From: Cyanobacteria bacterium UBA2566
GTDB taxonomy: Bacteria; Cyanobacteriota; Cyanobacteriia; Cyanobacteriales; Desertifilaceae
Reading direction: 5' to 3'
DNA: 56,534 nt
NCBI GenBank assembly: GCA_002340255.1
Contig: DDLS01000022.1
Location: forward strand, 1-56,534
The notes under the pieces are model-generated. The model was not told the origin of the DNA. It made no database searches and saw only the letters and a list, made by a program, of their open reading frames with translations. Positions 51,951 to 56,534 of this stretch are shown in pieces (position 1 is the first letter of the stretch; every line of letters starts with the position of its first letter). The position numbers were made by a program, and so were the translations under genes.

Positions 51951-54900
51951 TCAAACTAAACCAATATCGACGGGAATAATTGCTGGAATAAGTTCCTCTG
52001 GTGTCACACCATTAATAATTCCCAACACTTGATTGGTTTGGGTGATGGTGACAATTGTGGTATTGTTCAAAACCTCTAACGTTACGTCCACAAAAGTTAA
52101 TCCTCCTGTGAGACCAATAAAGTCTAACCCTACTTGGAAATCTGCCACAATATCGGCTAACGAAATATTATTGGCTGCCGATCCAGTTCGGAGGACAAAA
52201 ACATCAATTCCATCTCCACCATAGAGGAAATCTTGACCGAGATCTCCACTAAGGGTATCGTCTCCTTGATTTCCATCAAGGGTGTCTTCTTCTTGTCCTC
52301 CAAAGAGGATATCATTACCCGCTCCACCAGAGAGAATGTCTCGATTCTGGTTTCCGAGGAGGGAGTCGTTATCTCGGTCACCGAATAAAACATCATTGTT
52401 ACGATCTCCATTTAAGGTATCGTTCTGTTGTCCTCCATAAAGGACATCATTCTGTTGTCCCCCATGTATCCAGTCCGCTTCTGTCTCCCCGTACAGAGTA
52501 TCGTTATCTTGGTTGCCGAGGAGATAATCACTACCGCGATCGCCCGATACAATATCATTACCGCGATCGCCACTGACGAAATCGCTATCTTGACCCCCAT
52601 AGGCCCAATCATCTTGTTGGCCGGCGAAAATGGTATCCTGTCCTGTGCCACCAAACATGAAGTCCCGACCCAGGTTACCGTACAGGGTATCATTACCGCG
52701 ATCGCCTGATACCACATCCCGACCCCGATCTCCATACATAGAATCCTGATGTTGTCCACCCCAGATCCAATCATCCTGTTGTCCAGCATAGATGGTATCG
52801 TTTTCCGTACCGCCAAATATAAAATCGCCACCCAGATTACCATATAGCGTATCGGAACCGCGATCGCCTGATACCACATCCTGACCGCGATCTCCAAACA
52901 TGGAGTCCTGATGTTGTCCTCCAAACATTAGATCGGTCTGTTGTCCCCCATGCATGGTATCGTTACCGCGATCGCCAAACATAATGTCATAACAGAGGTT
53001 GCCCATGAGGGAATCGTTGCCATCATCGCCTGAGAGGGTATCATCGTGGCGATCTCCAAATACCGTATCTTCTTCCTGGCCACCGAACACCACATCATCT
53101 CCTTGGCCTGCATGAATAACATCCCGCTGGCGGTGACCATAGATCCAATCTCGGTGCATTCCTCCCATCAGGGAATCATTACCTAAATTCCCATGCACCG
53201 TATCATTGCCTAAGTCTCCAAAGACTGTATCTGGGTGTTGGCCGCCAAATAGGATATCCCAACCCCGACCGCCGTGAATTGTATCACTATTAATACCGCC
53301 AAATACAATATCCTGGTTGAAATGGCCCATCAGGGAATCAAATCCCTCTTCACCAAACACCCAATCATTATCACGATCGCCTATAGCTGTATCATTTCCA
53401 AATCCCCCCAACAGCCAATCATTTTGTTGGCCGCCAAACTGAATATCATCACCCGGGCCGCCAAAGACCGTATCATTATCTTGGTCGCCAAGAAGAAGAT
53501 CGGTTCCTTCCTGACCGAGAAGAATATCATGGTATCTACCACCATAAGCAGTATCATTACCATTTCCGGCAAAAACCGTATCATTACTTTGATAAGCCAG
53601 GATCAAGTCATAGCCACCATTGCCAAAGATCTGGTTATTGTCATGATCCCCTTGCAACAGTTCCGCCTGCTCGCTTCCAAAAAAGTCCCGTTCTACTATA
53701 TTGAAATTAACCCGCGCTTCTGAAGGGGCATAAAACTCCGGATTCGGATCGAGACAATCCAGATGGGAACCAATCCCTAAAATTGCACTCCAGTCAAATC
53801 CCAAAAACGATAGTGTTGAAGGAGTTTCATTCACTTGAGAGACGGTTGGGGTCTGATCTGACGGTGAGATAGCAGGAACCATAGGTGCACCTGTATTGGG
53901 TTGGGGAGTCACGACCGGTGTTTGTCCCACCACTGGTAAGGTGACGACTCCAGGAACCCCGCTCACATTCCCCGTTTCATCGGTTGCAATAAATGTAAAT
54001 GTTGCATTCCCTGTAAAATTAGGATTCGGAACAAATGTCAATTGACTCGCCTGCCCTGGAGTCAGCAGTTGTCCCGCTACTACAGGTTCTCCATTGAGGA
54101 ATAACGTTCCCTGTTCTGGAGTCGGTGGATCTTGAATCGTAAAGAATGAAACTATCCCATCCGGATCTGAACCGGTCAGAGTCGGCACAGATGCGGGTTC
54201 GCTACTGCCTTGGGTGATGGGTTCGCTAGTCGCTGGATTAGCTACAGGAGGAGTTGTAGGAGTTGCCCCGATAATGGGGATGGTGACGGTAGCGGGTGAA
54301 CTCTCATTACCATCATCATCAATCGCAGTGAATGTAAATTCAGCATCTCCAGTGTAGTTAGGATTGGGGTCAAATACCAGTTGCGCCGCTTGTTCTGGGG
54401 TAAAGGTATCACCTGGCTGAACCGGTTCTCCTCTGTACAATAGAGTTCCTTGCTCTGGCGGAATAGTAGTGTTGACTCTGAGGAAGGACAACTCTCCATC
54501 TGGGTCATTGCCGAGGAGGCTGGTGACTGGACTCGGAGTATTATTAGGAACAGGATTATTCGGATTAGAGGTGGCGATCGGTGGAAGTCCATCGGTTGCT
54601 GCTTGAATGGGTAAAGTCACCGTCGCTGGAGTCGGGTCTGTATTTCCCTGAGTATCCGTCACCGTGTACTCAAACGTCGCATCTCCCGTAAACCCAGAAG
54701 TCGGGTCAAAAATCAACTGTCCAGCTTGCTCTGGGGTAAACGTTTGCCCGGGTTGTACCGGCTCACCATTATAGAACAACGTCCCTTCTTCTGGACTTGG
54801 CAAAGTGGTAACTGTAAAGAAAGATATATCACCATCCGGATCAGTCCCGATCAAGGTCGGAACCGGACTCGGCTCATCATTGGGACGTACTGGGCCACTC

Positions 54901-56534
54901 CTATCTATTGCCTCTGGTGGGTTAGTCGTTGTTGGAGCCGTCAAAGGCAGGGTAACCATTGCTGGCGTGGGGTCAGTATTACCCGTCTCATCAGTCACCG
55001 TATAGTTGAAAGTCGCATCCCCAGTGAAGTTGGGGTTGGGATCAAATACCAGGTGTCCTGCTTGCTCTGGAGTAAAGGTATCGCCAGGTTGAACCGGTTC
55101 CCCATTATAAAACAGAGTCCCCTGCTCTGGAGTTGGCACACTGGTTACCGTAAAGAAGGAAACATCATTATCCGGGTCAGTTGCCGTCAAAGTAGGAACC
55201 GGACTCGGCTCATTATTCGGACGAACCGGCCCATTTTTATCTTGTGCTTCTGGCGGGTTAGTCGTTGTTGGAGCTGTCAGAGGCAGGGTAACTGTCGCTG
55301 GCGTGGGGTCAGTATTACCTGTCTCATCAGTCACTGTGTAATTAAACGTAACATCCCCAGTAAAATTAGGGTTGGGGTCAAATACCAATTGCCCTGCTTG
55401 TTCTGGAGTAAACGTTTGTCCCGCTTGTACCGGTTCTCCGTTGTAGAAAAGCGTTCCCTGACTCGCCGGAGGAATGGTGGTTACCGTGAAAAAGGAAATA
55501 TCATTATCCGGGTCAGTACCCGTTAAGGTAGGAACCGGACTGGGTTCGTCATTGGGACGGGGGTCTGCCGTTTTATTTTGTGCCTCTGGTGGGTTAGTCG
55601 TTGTTGGTGCGACTAAAGGTAGAGTTACTATCGCTGGAGTTTGATCGGTATTACCTGCTTCATCTGTAGCGGTATATTCAAATGTAGCATCTCCCGAAAA
55701 GCTAGGATTGGGGTCAAACACCAACTGACCCGCCTGTTCTGGAGTAAACTTTTGTCCAGCTTGTACCGGAACCCCATTATACAAGAGTGTTCCTTGAGAC
55801 GGGGGTGGCAACGTCGTGACCGTGTAGAAAGACACGTCATCATCCGGATCAGTTGCTGTCAGAGTCGGCACTGGACTCGGTTCATCATTCGGACGGGTTT
55901 CTCCAGTTTTATTTTGTGCCTCTGGTGGAGAATTGGTTACTGGGGCTTCTACCGGTAACGTCACCATTGCTGGCGTTGTGTCCGTATTACCCTGGCTATC
56001 TGTAGCAGTGTAGTTAAATGTGGCATTCCCAGTGAATGTCGGGTTGGGGTTAAACACCAACCGACTGGCTTGTTCAGGAGTCAGAACTTGATTTTGAGAA
56101 ACAGGATTTCCATCAAGCAAGAGAGTTCCTTGCTCTGATGGAGGTAGAGTTGTGATTGTAAAAGAGACAATCTCATCTCCATCCGGATCAGTTGCCGTCA
56201 GAGTAGGAACCGGAGCAGGCTCATCATTAGGAATTGTTTCAGACAGCTTATCTTGCGTATCTGGTGGGTTATTTGTACTACCGACTGGGGTGGTTACCGT
56301 GGCTTGGTCGTCTTCATTGTCTATATTATTACCCGGAGTTGAGTCAGGGTCGGTTTGGTCTGAGGCACTCACTTGGGCGGTGTTACTCAGGGATGTAGCT
56401 CCGGCATTGACTGTGGCGACGATTTCTAGGGTGGCGTTGGCACTATTGTTGACTGTTCCTACATCCCAGATTCCACTGCCATTGTCGTAGGTTCCTTGAC
56501 TGGGGGTGCTGTTGACGAAGGTGAGTCCGGCTGG
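51951..56534 (-). CDS. Giant repeat protein: cadherin-like repeats and RTX tail (5' partial)
   Basis: The frame is open to the window edge, so only the last 1,527 residues are seen. From the visible N-side: a DUF11-like stretch (PAGLTFVNSTPSQGTYDNGS), seven cadherin-like repeats of about 110 residues, each with PxPTLTxTDPD, EQGTLxxNGxPV, FTPEQAxxLVFDPNPxFTG and TxxFxYTxTDxxGNT, then a linker, then about 50 RTX-type nonapeptides (GGxxxDxxx) with calcium-binding potential, and a C-terminal cap (DVFVLRTGSAANNISLADIV onward) typical of type I-secreted RTX proteins. Probably a secreted or surface adhesin. No secretion genes are in the window. The three middle cadherin repeats are nearly identical in DNA, showing recent duplication. 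Confidence 0.9.
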   Translation of the reverse strand, partial: PAGLTFVNSTPSQGTYDNGSGIWDVGTVNNSANATLEIVATVNAGATSLSNTAQVSASDQTDPDSTPGNNIDNEDDQATVTTPVGSTNNPPDTQDKLSETIPNDEPAPVPTLTATDPDGDEIVSFTITTLPPSEQGTLLLDGNPVSQNQVLTPEQASRLVFNPNPTFTGNATFNYTATDSQGNTDTTPAMVTLPVEAPVTNSPPEAQNKTGETRPNDEPSPVPTLTATDPDDDVSFYTVTTLPPPSQGTLLYNGVPVQAGQKFTPEQAGQLVFDPNPSFSGDATFEYTATDEAGNTDQTPAIVTLPLVAPTTTNPPEAQNKTADPRPNDEPSPVPTLTGTDPDNDISFFTVTTIPPASQGTLFYNGEPVQAGQTFTPEQAGQLVFDPNPNFTGDVTFNYTVTDETGNTDPTPATVTLPLTAPTTTNPPEAQDKNGPVRPNNEPSPVPTLTATDPDNDVSFFTVTSVPTPEQGTLFYNGEPVQPGDTFTPEQAGHLVFDPNPNFTGDATFNYTVTDETGNTDPTPAMVTLPLTAPTTTNPPEAIDRSGPVRPNDEPSPVPTLIGTDPDGDISFFTVTTLPSPEEGTLFYNGEPVQPGQTFTPEQAGQLIFDPTSGFTGDATFEYTVTDTQGNTDPTPATVTLPIQAATDGLPPIATSNPNNPVPNNTPSPVTSLLGNDPDGELSFLRVNTTIPPEQGTLLYRGEPVQPGDTFTPEQAAQLVFDPNPNYTGDAEFTFTAIDDDGNESSPATVTIPIIGATPTTPPVANPATSEPITQGSSEPASVPTLTGSDPDGIVSFFTIQDPPTPEQGTLFLNGEPVVAGQLLTPGQASQLTFVPNPNFTGNATFTFIATDETGNVSGVPGVVTLPVVGQTPVVTPQPNTGAPMVPAISPSDQTPTVSQVNETPSTLSFLGFDWSAILGIGSHLDCLDPNPEFYAPSEARVNFNIVERDFFGSEQAELLQGDHDNNQIFGNGGYDLILAYQSNDTVFAGNGNDTAYGGRYHDILLGQEGTDLLLGDQDNDTVFGGPGDDIQFGGQQNDWLLGGFGNDTAIGDRDNDWVFGEEGFDSLMGHFNQDIVFGGINSDTIHGGRGWDILFGGQHPDTVFGDLGNDTVHGNLGNDSLMGGMHRDWIYGHRQRDVIHAGQGDDVVFGGQEEDTVFGDRHDDTLSGDDGNDSLMGNLCYDIMFGDRGNDTMHGGQQTDLMFGGQHQDSMFGDRGQDVVSGDRGSDTLYGNLGGDFIFGGTENDTIYAGQQDDWIWGGQHQDSMYGDRGRDVVSGDRGNDTLYGNLGRDFMFGGTGQDTIFAGQQDDWAYGGQDSDFVSGDRGNDIVSGDRGSDYLLGNQDNDTLYGETEADWIHGGQQNDVLYGGQQNDTLNGDRNNDVLFGDRDNDSLLGNQNRDILSGGAGNDILFGGQEEDTLDGNQGDDTLSGDLGQDFLYGGDGIDVFVLRTGSAANNISLADIVADFQVGLDFIGLTGGLTFVDVTLEVLNNTTIVTITQTNQVLGIINGVTPEELIPAIIPVDIGLV
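52599..52922 (-). repeat. 162-bp tandem duplication in RTX region
   Basis: Six nonapeptides (54 residues) beginning GGQHQDSM are repeated in tandem: copy A covers 52922-52761 and copy B 52760-52599. Residues differ at about ten places but the nine-residue frame and order (GGQHQ, GDRG, GDRG, GNLG, GGTx, AGQQ) are kept. This marks recent expansion by a higher-order unit rather than by single nonapeptides. Confidence 0.85.
53930..56300 (-). repeat. Seven tandem cadherin-like coding repeats
   Basis: Coding repeats of about 330 bp recur through this interval. The NDEPSPVPTL coding motif recurs near 54873, 55200, 55530, 55870 and 56210. Repeats three to five (counting from the N-side) are the most similar. 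The two nearest the RTX tail are more diverged and lack the NDEPSPVP motif in exact form. Confidence 0.85.

Noticed and set aside
53274..55526. Long plus-strand open frames opposite the giant repeat protein (149 and 266 codons)
   Set aside because: They mirror the repeat periodicity of the minus-strand gene, have biased composition (Ile-rich or Arg/Trp/Ser-rich), and lack ribosome-binding sites.
54860..56300. Regularly spaced near-identical DNA that could suggest a CRISPR array
   Set aside because: The period is about 330 bp and is fully explained by protein-coding cadherin-like repeats. There are no short repeats with unique spacers.

Overview
The window looks like chromosomal DNA of a filamentous, Oscillatoria-type cyanobacterium. 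The evidence is the very frequent HIP1 octamer GCGATCGC, a pds-crtB carotenoid pair, an RbcR-type LysR regulator, a DnaK2-type chaperone, cyanobacterial 4-Cys Ser/Thr kinases, a PEP-CTERM protein, a mycosporine-like amino acid (MAA) cluster and short heptamer repeats rich in TTCCC/GGGAA. The genus cannot be fixed from sequence alone. No rRNA, tRNA, CRISPR array or prophage was seen.

Layout. 0-4 kb (minus strand): hsp20, dnaK, a DoxX protein and a YdcF/DUF218 protein. 4.3-11 kb (plus): a GH13 glycosidase, polyphosphate kinase, a CRTISO-like oxidoreductase and a TPR protein, with a small minus-strand DUF4278 protein between. 11-14.6 kb (minus): rbcR, a Ser/Thr kinase and an agmatinase-family ureohydrolase, closely spaced. 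14.9-21 kb (plus): an eight-gene operon that resembles, in rearranged order, the Synechocystis slr0144-slr0152 photosystem II assembly proficiency (PAP) region. It holds a roadblock-like protein, a 2Fe-2S ferredoxin, two phycobiliprotein-like proteins without the bilin cysteine, two V4R proteins, a small double-motif protein and a SpkG-like kinase. 21.1-23.2 kb: an MscS channel with a C-terminal DEP domain. 23.2-28 kb (minus): mysA-mysB-mysC-mysD, with an unusual MysA active-site segment. 28-33.4 kb (minus): a hybrid histidine kinase, a lone Tat-lipoprotein TRAP solute-binding protein and a receiver-histidine kinase. These transcribe toward mysA and may form its signalling neighbourhood. 33.4-38.7 kb: MmsA-type dehydrogenase, PEP-CTERM protein, crtB, pds. 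39.3-45.6 kb: gltX, sbcC, threonine aldolase, cupin.

45.6-51.9 kb is the accessory part. It holds a frameshifted YhcG/PDDEXK remnant abutting a RecG-like AAA_4 remnant, a CnoX-like thioredoxin-TPR protein, an exported hypothetical, an orphan IS605-type TnpB with a probable right-end/omega-RNA hairpin, a sodium:solute symporter and a rhomboid-fold protein that has lost its catalytic residues. 52-56.5 kb holds the C-terminal 1,527 residues of a giant surface or secreted protein. It has seven cadherin-like repeats of about 110 residues and a long RTX-type nonapeptide tract, and it runs off the right edge of the window.

Short repeats recur between genes: a palindromic element (GTAGGGGC...GCCCCTAC) with conserved flanks, heptamer arrays, and a heptamer-linked AGCGC-NAA-GCGCT hairpin. 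The strongest leads are the PAP-like operon with bilin-less phycobiliprotein paralogs, the divergent MysA with its signalling neighbours, the dead rhomboid, and the fused gene remnants at 46.06 kb.
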